Shown: piece after piece, positions 48,113-60,689 of the stretch
Layout: each line of letters begins with the position of its first letter
Position numbering within the stretch: position 1 is the first letter of the stretch
NCBI GenBank assembly: GCA_000753455.2
Contig: LM994670.1
Coordinates: 156,274-220,273 of the forward strand
Length of the DNA: 64,000 bases
DNA from: Clostridium jeddahitimonense
GTDB taxonomy: Bacteria; Bacillota; Clostridia; Clostridiales; Clostridiaceae
Reading direction: 5' to 3'
Position numbers and translations under genes: made by a program
The notes under the pieces: model-generated
Told to the model about the DNA's origin: nothing
Databases searched by the model: none
Seen by the model: the letters and a program-made list of their open reading frames with translations, nothing else

Positions 48113-48772
48113 ATGGATAAAGACGATAAAATAATTGATGTAAATGAGAGTGAAGAATTAGATTTAGCACAAGAGGTACCACAAAATAATATTAATGATG
48201 TTGAGAGTGCTAGTAATAATGATGATTGGAAAGTTGTTGAAAAAGCAGAACATAAAGGTTCAAATGTACTTAAGGCAGTTGGAATGGTAGTAGCTATAAT
48301 TGTTATTTTAGGTGGAATGGCTTGGAGTGGAATGAAGCTTTATGATTTAACTCAAGCACCTTCATATAACAAACCGGAAGGCGAAGTTAATCAAGTTGTA
48401 GGAAGCGGTGAAGAGAAGCCTGAAGAAGAGTCTTCAGAAGTGGAAGATACTACAATTAATGTTGATGAGCAAAGAATGGTAGAGATAAATGAGTATGTTC
48501 ATCATATGGCAAATACTATAATATTAGCTGTTGATGGTAAAATAAATGGGACAAAGCAAATCACTATGGAAACTATAGATGAAGCTTTGGGTATGGTAAA
48601 AGATGTTGATTTGTATTTGTATAAGGAGATAAGTAAGTGGAAAGAGGGAGATTTCAGTAATGGTGTAGAGGTACATAATTATGTATGGAAGAATCTTGAT
48701 GGAGAAATTGGTAAAGCAAGTAAGTTGGATGAGGAAGCTATACAAGCTGTAAAAACTAATTTAGGGCTATAA
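48113..48772 (+). CDS. Unknown single-pass membrane protein
   Basis: 219 residues: an acidic, Asn-rich cytoplasmic part (1-50), one membrane helix (about 53-72), a Pro/Glu/Ser-rich linker (78-115), and a helical extracellular domain (VEINEYVHHMANTIILAVDGK onward). It may belong to a clostridial domain family of unknown function (DUF6241 comes to mind, uncertain). The architecture is that of a surface or envelope-stress protein, without an identifiable role. Confidence 0.75.
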   Translation: MDKDDKIIDVNESEELDLAQEVPQNNINDVESASNNDDWKVVEKAEHKGSNVLKAVGMVVAIIVILGGMAWSGMKLYDLTQAPSYNKPEGEVNQVVGSGEEKPEEESSEVEDTTINVDEQRMVEINEYVHHMANTIILAVDGKINGTKQITMETIDEALGMVKDVDLYLYKEISKWKEGDFSNGVEVHNYVWKNLDGEIGKASKLDEEAIQAVKTNLGL

Positions 48773-48784
48773 TATGAATTTATA

Positions 48785-48816
48785 AAAAAAGCTGTTTTTG
48801 TAAACAGCTTTTTTGT
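48785..48816 (+). terminator. Terminator
   Basis: Perfect stem AAAAAAGCTGTTT with AAACAGCTTTTTT, loop of 4. Confidence 0.9.
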
Positions 48817-48996
48817 TATGTTAATAACTAAATTATTTTTACGCATAATATATTTATTGAATATAAAAGTATATATAATTTGCATAGAGTTAATTTACTT
48901 TATTAGGTAACAAAATATTAGAAAAAAATATTAGGTTTTAATAATTTATGATATAATTAACATGGTAATTATTCCAGAAAATTTGGAGGTAAAAAA

Positions 48997-50349
48997 ATGA
49001 ATAAAGGTTTAAGCTTAGATTTATCAAAAGTTCAACCATATGCTAATCTTTCAGAATTAGATATGATGGAAGGTATGGTTAAATATGCTCATGATACAGT
49101 TCATGAAAAGACAGGAGCAGGTAACGACTTCTTAGGTTGGTTAGACCTACCTGTAAATTATGATAAAGAGGAATTTGCAAGAATTAAAGTTGCTGCTGAG
49201 AAAATAAAGTCAAATTCAGATGTTTTAATAGTTATTGGTATCGGTGGATCTTACTTAGGAGCTAGAGCTGCTATAGAAATGTTAACTAACAACTTCTATA
49301 ATATGTTACCAAGCGATAAGAGAAAGACTCCAAAGGTATTCTTCGTTGGAAATAACATAAGTTCAACATATATAACTGATTTATTTGAAGCTATAGAAGG
49401 ATTAGATGTTTCAGTTAATGTTATATCTAAATCAGGCACTACTACAGAACCTGCAATAGCTTTCAGAATGTTCAAAGACTTCATGGAAAAGAAATATGGA
49501 GTTGATGGAGCTAAGGAAAGAATATTTGCTACAACTGATAAAGCTAAAGGAGCTTTAAAAGGATTAGCAGATACTATGGGTTACGAAACTTTCGTTGTTC
49601 CAGATGACGTAGGTGGAAGATTCTCAGTTTTAACAGCAGTTGGTTTATTACCAATAGCAGTTGCTGGAATTAACATAGATGAAATGATGCAAGGGGCTGC
49701 TGATGCTAGAGAAGTATACTCAAACCCATCATTAAAAGAAAATGAATGTTATCAATATGCTGCAATGAGAAATGCTTTATATAATAAAGGTAAAAAGGTT
49801 GAAGTTATGGTTAACTATGAGCCTTGCTTACATTATTTCAATGAATGGTGGAAGCAATTATATGGAGAATCAGAAGGTAAAGACCAAAAAGGTATATTCC
49901 CAGCTGCAGTAGATTTCTCAACAGATTTACATTCAATGGGACAATTTATCCAAGATGGTTCAAGAATAATGTTTGAAACAGTTCTTAACGTAGGAAAGGC
50001 TACTAAAGAAGTTGTTATAGAAGAAGCAGAAGGAAATGTTGATGGATTAAACTTCTTAGCTGGAAAAACTGTTGACTTCGTTAACAAACAAGCTTTCAAT
50101 GGAACATTATTAGCTCATTGCGATGGCGGAGTTCCAAATATGATATTAAACATTCCAGAGCTTAGTCCATACTACTTTGGACAAATGGTTTACTTCTTTG
50201 AAAAAGCATGTGCTATAAGCGGATACTTACTAGGAGTTAACCCATTCGATCAACCAGGAGTTGAAGCATACAAGAAGAACATGTTTGCTTTACTTGGTAA
50301 GCCAGGATACGAAGAGTTAAAGGCTGAATTAGAAGCAAGACTTAAGTAG
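48997..50349 (+). CDS. pgi: Glucose-6-phosphate isomerase
   Basis: 450 residues, the usual length for Firmicute enzymes. [21 protein letters not shown] and the C-terminal [12 protein letters not shown] are family signatures. It interconverts glucose 6-phosphate and fructose 6-phosphate. Ribosome site GGAGGT; an extended -10 (TGATATAAT) ends at 48957. Confidence 0.98.
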   Translation: MNKGLSLDLSKVQPYANLSELDMMEGMVKYAHDTVHEKTGAGNDFLGWLDLPVNYDKEEFARIKVAAEKIKSNSDVLIVIGIGGSYLGARAAIEMLTNNFYNMLPSDKRKTPKVFFVGNNISSTYITDLFEAIEGLDVSVNVISKSGTTTEPAIAFRMFKDFMEKKYGVDGAKERIFATTDKAKGALKGLADTMGYETFVVPDDVGGRFSVLTAVGLLPIAVAGINIDEMMQGAADAREVYSNPSLKENECYQYAAMRNALYNKGKKVEVMVNYEPCLHYFNEWWKQLYGESEGKDQKGIFPAAVDFSTDLHSMGQFIQDGSRIMFETVLNVGKATKEVVIEEAEGNVDGLNFLAGKTVDFVNKQAFNGTLLAHCDGGVPNMILNIPELSPYYFGQMVYFFEKACAISGYLLGVNPFDQPGVEAYKKNMFALLGKPGYEELKAELEARLK

Positions 50350-50385
50350 TTAAGAGTTAAAAGTGAATAGTTAAAAGTTATGGAT

Positions 50386-50405
50386 GAAACTGCTTAGACA
50401 GTTTC
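50386..50405 (+). repeat. GAAACTGC-type hairpin after pgi
   Basis: GAAACTG-6-CAGTTTC, a member of the hairpin family also at 7148, 33966 and 54209. A second dyad (50424-50435 with 50438-50449) follows. They probably end pgi transcription, although the T-tract is displaced. Confidence 0.6.
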
Positions 50406-50524
50406 TAAAAGTATACTTTTTTTATAAAGTCGGCTTTAGCCGACTTTATTCATTAGCTTGTCACTAAGCATTTGGATTTGATTTTGGTATTTTATTAGTA
50501 CTAAATCAAAGATAGGAGCATATT

Positions 50525-50968
50525 ATGAGAATAATTGTTGATGGAGATGCATGTCCTGGAATTTCTATAATTGAAAGGTGTGCAAAAGATAATAACTTAG
50601 ATCTTATTGTATATTGTGATATACATCATTATATAGTTTTGGACTATGGTGATGTTAAGATTGTTGATAGTGGATTTCAAAGCGTAGACATGAAGGTATC
50701 TAATGAATGTAAGGAAAATGACATTGTAGTATCTCAAGATTATGGGGTAGCTGCTATATGCCTTGGGAAAAGAGCTCATGTTATAAATCCAAGAGGAACT
50801 ATTTATACAAATGATAATATAGGTGGTATGCTAGAACAGAGACATATATCTCAAAAGATTAGAAAAGCTGGGGGAAGAACACATAACGCTAGAAAAAGAA
50901 CATCAGAAGATGATGAAAGATTGAAGAAAAACTTATTATTTTTAATAAAAAGTAATTTTAAGGAATAA
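50525..50968 (+). CDS. YaiI/YqxD family PIN-like protein (DUF188)
   Basis: 147 residues. The start MRIIVDGDACPG, then VSQDYGVAA, RG-TIYTNDNIGGML and GGRTHNARKR define the YaiI/YqxD (UPF0178) family, which has a PIN-like nuclease fold with conserved Asp residues. Biological role unknown. The terminator behind it begins within its last codons. Confidence 0.9.
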   Translation: MRIIVDGDACPGISIIERCAKDNNLDLIVYCDIHHYIVLDYGDVKIVDSGFQSVDMKVSNECKENDIVVSQDYGVAAICLGKRAHVINPRGTIYTNDNIGGMLEQRHISQKIRKAGGRTHNARKRTSEDDERLKKNLLFLIKSNFKE

Positions 50969-51006
50969 CCTGTAGAAATATATCTAAAGGTTATTCCTTT
51001 TTTTTA
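50960..51006 (+). terminator. Terminator after the YaiI-family gene
   Basis: Perfect 12-bp stem (50960-50971 with 50988-50999), then a long T-run. Confidence 0.9.
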
Positions 51007-51121
51007 TCTCTAATAGACAAATTTCAATTTTTATTGCAAGTAATAAAGAGTATAATTAAATTAGAAAAATATGTTAAATGGTGTAAAGTGTAATGAGGAA
51101 ATTTGGTGGGGTGAGATATTG

Positions 51122-53122
51122 ATGAAGGAGATAATATTAGATTTTGATAATAAAGGACCTATTTATGTAAATAATGATGTGAATATCGAGGCAAATTTAA
51201 ATATAAAAGACGAAATAGAATACAAATTTATTGAAGGATACAATAAAGTATGGACTCCTATACAAGACTTTTCAGAAAAAAAGATATGTAGATGGACTCC
51301 TAAGAATCCAGGGAAGTATATGATTCTTGTTCAAGGAAAGGTAAAAGGATCAACAAAACCATATGATTATAGTACTAGATTAGAGTTTGACATTGTTGAG
51401 GATAATAAACTAATAAACAATGTTAATATAGATAAAAATAAAGTAACGGTTGGAGATAAGGTTCTAATAAACGTTGAAGGAAGGGAAGAGTTACTTTTAT
51501 ATAGATTTTGTGTGAAAAGTAAAGATGATTGGGAGCTTTTGAATGATTATTCAACAGATAATAAGTATATATTTACTGCTACAGAGCCTGGTAGCAAGGA
51601 GATCTTAGTTGAGTGTAAGAAGGTTGACTCAACTAACAATGTAGATGATTATATAAGATTAAAAATAGATATTAGAGGGTTAGAGGTTATAGAAATAACT
51701 GATTTTAAGGTATTATCTCATAAGATGGTAGTAAATGAAGAACTTATATTTAAGGTTGAAACCAATCATGAAGAGAATAGGCCATTGCTTTATAAGTTTG
51801 TAAAGATAAATAAAGAAGGAAAATATACTTGTGTTCAAGATTTCTCTTCTAAATCAATAGTATCATTTAAAGAAGAGATTGAAGGCGAATATAAATTATT
51901 ATGCTATGTAAGAGATATTTTTTCAAATAAGGAATATGATGATAGAGCTCTTATAGTTTATGATATAATTCCTTATGAAAAAATTAAAATAAGAAGTTTT
52001 AAGACTGATATTGAGTCACCACAAGTTACTGGAACAAGAATAAATTTAGAGTCAGTAGTTGAAGGTGGAAGAGAACTTATATATAGATACATTATTGAAG
52101 GACCTGTTTCTGAGGATAGTGGATATATAAGAAGCAATAAATATTTATGGGAACCATCAGAAGAAGGAAAGTATAATATTACTTTAAAAGTTAAGGATAT
52201 TTCTTTTAAAGGCGATTATGAGAGTATAAGTTCTATAGTATATCAAATTGATAAAAAAGGAGATAAGCCTGTACGTATAGTTGAAGTAAAATGCGATAAA
52301 GGAAGAGCTGCGCTTATAAATCAACCATTTAATATAAATGTTAAGTGTGAAGGTGGATGTAAGGTTCTTTATAAGTTTATAGTATATAAAGATGGAATTC
52401 AAAAAGAAGAGATGGATTATGTAAAAAATAATTGGATTAATTTTGTGCCAAAAGAAAAGGGCGAGTATGAAGTTGAAGTTAGAGTAAAGGATTTATATTC
52501 AATTAAGGATTTTGATTCATCAACATCTATATATATTAAATGTAATGATTTTATTCCTGCCAATATAGATTATGTTTTAACTAACAATAAGGAAATATAT
52601 CTAGTAAATGATACTATAGAGATGGAAGCTATAATGCAAAACACAACAGATACTGTAGTGAAGTTTGTAACTAAAATTAATGGACAGGAAGTTGAAGATA
52701 CGGGGTATGTTGCAAATAAGGCTATTAGAGTGAAACCAAAATGTCCAGGAAAGTATGCTTTTAATATCTATGCTAAAAATATTAAGTCTACTGAGGAATA
52801 TGATTCTAAGAGGGAAATAATAATTTATGTTAAAGATGTAATGCCTGTAAATTCTACTAAGGTTGTAGCTAATAAAAAAGAAATTAAAGTTGGAGAAGAA
52901 GTAACTTTTGAGGTTAGCAGTAAAGGTGGAAAAGATGTATGCTATGAATTCTATATGATGAAGGAAAAGAATTGGGTTTTAGTTCAAGAATATAGTAGAA
53001 AAAATTACTACACGTTTTTACCATTTTCAGAAGGGCAATATAGACTCTTAGTATTAAGTAAGAGTTTTTATAAGAAGGTAAACTATGAAGATTATGAGAG
53101 TATTACATTTAATATAGTATAA
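51122..53122 (+). CDS. Seven-repeat Y_Y_Y-like protein without signal peptide
   Basis: About 666 residues made almost wholly of seven divergent repeats of about 90-95 residues. Each has a beta-sandwich pattern: V-N/G-(D/E)-x-(I/V) near the start, (L/Y)YKF or similar in the middle, PxxxGxY, then VKD/VRD and Y(D/E)S near the end (e.g. EEGKYNITLKVKD, PGKYMILVQGK). This resembles the triple-tyrosine (Y_Y_Y) immunoglobulin-like domains of clostridia. No signal peptide, membrane segment or sorting signal is visible. ATG 51122 lies behind GGGGTGAG; an ATG at 51071 is less likely. Function unknown. Confidence 0.75.
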   Translation: MKEIILDFDNKGPIYVNNDVNIEANLNIKDEIEYKFIEGYNKVWTPIQDFSEKKICRWTPKNPGKYMILVQGKVKGSTKPYDYSTRLEFDIVEDNKLINNVNIDKNKVTVGDKVLINVEGREELLLYRFCVKSKDDWELLNDYSTDNKYIFTATEPGSKEILVECKKVDSTNNVDDYIRLKIDIRGLEVIEITDFKVLSHKMVVNEELIFKVETNHEENRPLLYKFVKINKEGKYTCVQDFSSKSIVSFKEEIEGEYKLLCYVRDIFSNKEYDDRALIVYDIIPYEKIKIRSFKTDIESPQVTGTRINLESVVEGGRELIYRYIIEGPVSEDSGYIRSNKYLWEPSEEGKYNITLKVKDISFKGDYESISSIVYQIDKKGDKPVRIVEVKCDKGRAALINQPFNINVKCEGGCKVLYKFIVYKDGIQKEEMDYVKNNWINFVPKEKGEYEVEVRVKDLYSIKDFDSSTSIYIKCNDFIPANIDYVLTNNKEIYLVNDTIEMEAIMQNTTDTVVKFVTKINGQEVEDTGYVANKAIRVKPKCPGKYAFNIYAKNIKSTEEYDSKREIIIYVKDVMPVNSTKVVANKKEIKVGEEVTFEVSSKGGKDVCYEFYMMKEKNWVLVQEYSRKNYYTFLPFSEGQYRLLVLSKSFYKKVNYEDYESITFNIV

Positions 53123-53145
53123 TTTAATATAGTATAGTTGATTAT

Positions 53146-53180
53146 AAAAACCTATCAACATTTGTTGATAGGTTTTTTTA
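53146..53180 (+). terminator. Terminator after the repeat protein
   Basis: Perfect 14-bp stem (53146-53159 with 53164-53177), then T/A. A short tandem duplication TTTAATATAGTATA overlaps the stop codon just before it. Confidence 0.92.
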
Positions 53181-53246
53181 TTGCAATTTAACTACTATAA
53201 TAATAAAATATATGTTAAACATGATAAAACATTAGGAGGTCTTTAG

Positions 53247-53963
53247 ATGGAAAGACTAGATAAGATATTAGCTAATTTGGGCTACGGAACTAGAAAAGAA
53301 CTAAAGAAAATAGTTAGAAACGGAATAGTAGAGGTAAATGGAGTAGTTGCTAAGGATAGTGGTATGCAAGTTGACCCAGAGAAAGATAAGATAGTTATAA
53401 ATGGAGAAGAGATATACTATAGAGAGTTTATATATTTAATGATGAATAAACCAGATGGGGTTATTTCGGCTACATATGATAATAGAGATGAGACTGTTAT
53501 AGATTTATTAGAAGTAGAGCATCAAGTATTTGAACCATTCCCTGTAGGAAGATTAGACAAGGATACAGTTGGTTTATTATTATTAACTAATGATGGTGAA
53601 TTAAATCATAGATTAATAGCTCCTAAGTGGAAAGTAGACAAAGTTTACTTTGCTAAAATTGATAAGGAAGTTACAGAGTCAGATATAAAGGCTTTCGAAA
53701 AAGGAATAACACTTGATGATGGATATGTTTGTAAGGAAGCAAAACTTGAAATACAAAGCGCTTCGGAAGAAGGTTCAGATGTACTTGTAACTATACAGGA
53801 AGGAAAATTCCACCAAGTTAAGAGAATGTTTGAAGCTGTTGGAAAGAAAGTTGTTTATCTTAAAAGAATAGAATTCGGAACATTAAAGTTAGATGAAGAA
53901 CTAGAGGAAGGCGAATATAGAGAGCTGACTGAAGAAGAAATTGCAATTTTAAAAAGTTTTTAA
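53247..53963 (+). CDS. 16S rRNA pseudouridine synthase, RsuA family
   Basis: 238 residues: S4 RNA-binding domain (MERLDKILANLGYGTRKELKK, about 1-60 in total) and a catalytic domain with the active Asp in GRLDKDTVGLLLLTNDG and the later GKFHQVKRMF. RsuA enzymes make pseudouridine 516 in 16S rRNA; RluB/E/F specificity cannot be fully excluded. Ribosome site AGGAGGT. Confidence 0.92.
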   Translation: MERLDKILANLGYGTRKELKKIVRNGIVEVNGVVAKDSGMQVDPEKDKIVINGEEIYYREFIYLMMNKPDGVISATYDNRDETVIDLLEVEHQVFEPFPVGRLDKDTVGLLLLTNDGELNHRLIAPKWKVDKVYFAKIDKEVTESDIKAFEKGITLDDGYVCKEAKLEIQSASEEGSDVLVTIQEGKFHQVKRMFEAVGKKVVYLKRIEFGTLKLDEELEEGEYRELTEEEIAILKSF

Positions 53964-54035
53964 CGAATGAAAAACGCGATTACTTCTATAATATTCATAA
54001 TGCTCGGAATTTGTCAAGATTTTAATTTAAACTTC

Positions 54036-54064
54036 TTGCATTTATGAATTTGTTTTAATATAAT
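54036..54064 (+). promoter_or_regulatory. Promoter of a candidate small RNA
   Basis: TTGCAT (54036-54041), 17-base spacer, TATAAT (54059-54064), with no gene immediately downstream before a terminator. Confidence 0.65.
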
Positions 54065-54070
54065 ATTATT

Positions 54071-54162
54071 GCAAGGATAAATAAAAGGAATTAAATAGCC
54101 CCCTTTTTATTTATTGCTTATTGCTAAAGCGCAACCTGGCCCCAAGGGTTGCGTTTTTTTGT
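54071..54162 (+). ncRNA. Candidate small RNA of about 90 bases
   Basis: Between a good promoter and a strong terminator (GCGCAACC/GGTTGCG, then seven T, near 54129-54161) there is no reading frame. The predicted RNA folds into an A/U-rich hairpin (ATAAATAAAAGG with CCTTTTTATTTAT, with C-rich bulge) and the terminator hairpin, joined by a TTGCTTATTGC stretch. The C-rich loop could be an interaction site. I do not recognise the family. Confidence 0.5.
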
Positions 54163-54208
54163 TGTCTAAAAAGCATATTTAATTAAGAAATAATTAATAA
54201 TAATGAAT

Positions 54209-54238
54209 GAAACTGCTTAGGCAGTTTCTTTGATTTTT
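54209..54238 (+). terminator. GAAACTGC-type hairpin before pcrA
   Basis: GAAACTGC-TTAG-GCAGTTTC, then a T-rich run. Fourth copy of the family. An extended -10 (TGTTATAAT) for pcrA ends at 54325. Confidence 0.7.
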
Positions 54239-54360
54239 ACTAAAAAAGTAGCAATTATTTTATTGTAATATAACTTTTTTATTTTACACAGTTTTGGTAA
54301 TAATATATATTAGTTATGTTATAATATGTTAAGTTAAGTGTATTGAAGGGAGGATGTTTC

Positions 54361-58634
<4,274 letters not shown>

Positions 58635-58650
58635 AATAATTATAAATTAA

Positions 58651-58712
58651 AAAATGGCAAATGGAGAATTAAGGATTAGACTAAAACTAGTTACTTAACT
58701 TTCCGTTTGCCA
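58651..58712. terminator. Bidirectional terminator after ligA
   Basis: Long imperfect stem with AATGGCAAA at one end and TTTGCCATT at the other, between convergent genes. Confidence 0.7.
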
Positions 58713-58724
58713 TTATACATTTTA

Positions 58725-59015
58725 TTAAGCATTATCCATCTTAATAACATTATTTGTTGAGTCTAAATTATTATTATCCAAAAAAGAATCATCAAAATCG
58801 AAATCTAATGAATCTACTACACTCTCGTTGTTATTTAAGTTTAGTGAGGATATACTTTTATTTATTTTGTCTAATAAATAATTATTAACCCTTTGATTTT
58901 TATATATTTTTAGGAAAATAATAAATGACCATATTCCAATAAACATAAATGATAACATAAATAAAATTCCTACAATATAAAATATCATTTGAATTATTTG
59001 TAAAGCTACAGACAT
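58725..59015 (-). CDS. Unknown 96-residue membrane protein
   Basis: A hydrophobic N-terminal region (about 5-36, one long or two short helices) is followed by a basic patch and an Asn/Asp/Ser-rich acidic tail (LDFDFDDSFLDNNNLD). Good AGGAGGTG ribosome site. Not recognised. Divergent from the solute-binding protein gene. Confidence 0.68.
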   Translation of the reverse strand: MSVALQIIQMIFYIVGILFMLSFMFIGIWSFIIFLKIYKNQRVNNYLLDKINKSISSLNLNNNESVVDSLDFDFDDSFLDNNNLDSTNNVIKMDNA

Positions 59016-59166
59016 ATTCTCACACCTCCTAAAATAATTATACCATATAAATATACCCTTTATTAATAATAAAAATTCCTAAACAATATATAAAATACAT
59101 AAAATGATTATATTTCATAATATTGGATATAATTATGTGTATATAAATATTGAAAGGAGAGTAAAT

Positions 59167-60657
59167 TTGAAGAGGATTTTTGTAGTATTAGGACTATTTG
59201 TAGTATCTATAATATTTTTATTAGGGTTTGTAGATCAAAATCCATCAAAACAAGTTAAAAGTGAAGCAGATATAGTTTACTCTATTAATAATATACCAAG
59301 TAATTTAGAGACTGTTGGATCATTAAGTAAAAGGGAACAAGATATTATATGTGCTGTTAGTAAAGGACTAGTGGAATTAGATACAAATGGAGAATTGGTA
59401 CCGGCATTAGCAGAGAGTGTTGACATAAGAGATAATGGAATTGAATATGATTTTAAAATAAGAGATGATGTTTATTGGAGTGATGGTAATAAGATAACTC
59501 CTTCTGAGATAGTTGAATTTTTTAGAGAAGTTGTTACGTTAGAAGCAGAAGATGATATAGAGCCACTATTAAATATTTTCGGAGTTTCTGAATATAGAAG
59601 TGGAAATAAATCCTTTAATAATGGAGTAGGTATAACAGCAACAGATACTAATTTGATAATTAGATTGAACTCACAAGATTCAAATTTCTTAAACGAATTA
59701 ACTAAACCACAATATAGGTTAAGAAAAAGTGTAATACTTTGGGAAGAACTGGCTAGTAATTACACAACTATTCCTTACAGTGGGAATTATTCTATTGCAG
59801 ATATAAATTCGTTAAATGAAATAACATTAAAAAGAAATAGCACAGCAGATCCAAGTTTAGCAAAAACAATTCATATGATTAAGGATGATGGTGAAGATTT
59901 AGCTTTAGCTGCTTTTGAAATTGGAGAAAGAGACATAGTTTTAAATCCACCAAAAAGTCAGTTAAGTAGATTATCTAAAGAAGATAAGTTAGTAAGTATT
60001 CCTTCAAATAAGTCTACATATTTGGCATTTAATAAAAATAATATCTTATCAATTGATGATAGAAAAGAAATATATAGATTGATAACTAAAGCTTTAGAAG
60101 ATTATGAAGCAAATAATCAATCGTTAATTAAATTAGCAGATGGAAGTTACTTTAGAGATGAAGAACAAGATTTATCTAAGATTCAAGATAGGAAGGTAAT
60201 GAGTAGTGTAGGGGAAGAAAGCGAAATTCCTGAGGTTGTATATTTAGCTTGTGAAGAAAGTTTATTAAATAAAGAGATAGTAGATTATATATCTAATTGG
60301 TTTGCGGATAATACAGATATAACATTAGTTGGATCTTTATTAAGAGAAGAAATTACAAGTGATATTTCATATTATGATATGGCTATAATAAATTTGGATG
60401 CTGATTATAATGATAAAGCGGAATTTTATGAGATTGTATCACCATATATTTCAGAAGAGTTAATAAATAAGGTTAGTATTTCAAAAACTGTAGAAGAGCA
60501 GAAAGAAATATTAACACAAATAGAAGATAACCTATTTGAAAACTACTCTGTATTACCATTGATTTTTTATAATGATAATATTGCTGTTAATAGTAGTATT
60601 GAAAATATAAATTTAGATGGAAACGGAAATTTAAAATTTGAGTTAACAAAAAAATAA
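59167..60657 (+). CDS. Family-5 solute-binding-like protein, no lipobox
   Basis: About 496 residues, OppA/DppA-like: LSKREQDIICAVSKGLVELD, ELVPALAESV, DDVYWSDGNKITPSEIVEFF, and a C-terminal lobe. Substrate-binding proteins of this fold normally bind peptides. A hydrophobic N-terminal helix (residues 4-21) is followed by GFVDQNPS; there is no lipobox cysteine, so it is probably anchored by the uncleaved helix or released. No ABC permease or ATPase gene is nearby. TTG 59167 is chosen on AAAGGAGAG spacing; an ATG at 59104 is unsupported. Confidence 0.78.
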   Translation: MKRIFVVLGLFVVSIIFLLGFVDQNPSKQVKSEADIVYSINNIPSNLETVGSLSKREQDIICAVSKGLVELDTNGELVPALAESVDIRDNGIEYDFKIRDDVYWSDGNKITPSEIVEFFREVVTLEAEDDIEPLLNIFGVSEYRSGNKSFNNGVGITATDTNLIIRLNSQDSNFLNELTKPQYRLRKSVILWEELASNYTTIPYSGNYSIADINSLNEITLKRNSTADPSLAKTIHMIKDDGEDLALAAFEIGERDIVLNPPKSQLSRLSKEDKLVSIPSNKSTYLAFNKNNILSIDDRKEIYRLITKALEDYEANNQSLIKLADGSYFRDEEQDLSKIQDRKVMSSVGEESEIPEVVYLACEESLLNKEIVDYISNWFADNTDITLVGSLLREEITSDISYYDMAIINLDADYNDKAEFYEIVSPYISEELINKVSISKTVEEQKEILTQIEDNLFENYSVLPLIFYNDNIAVNSSIENINLDGNGNLKFELTKK

Positions 60658-60680
60658 GACCTTGGAGGTCTTATTTTTTG
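60653..60680 (+). terminator. Terminator after the solute-binding gene
   Basis: AATAAGACC-5-GGTCTTATT followed by TTTT; it may also serve the convergent gene. Confidence 0.85.
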
Positions 60681-60689
60681 TTAATTATA

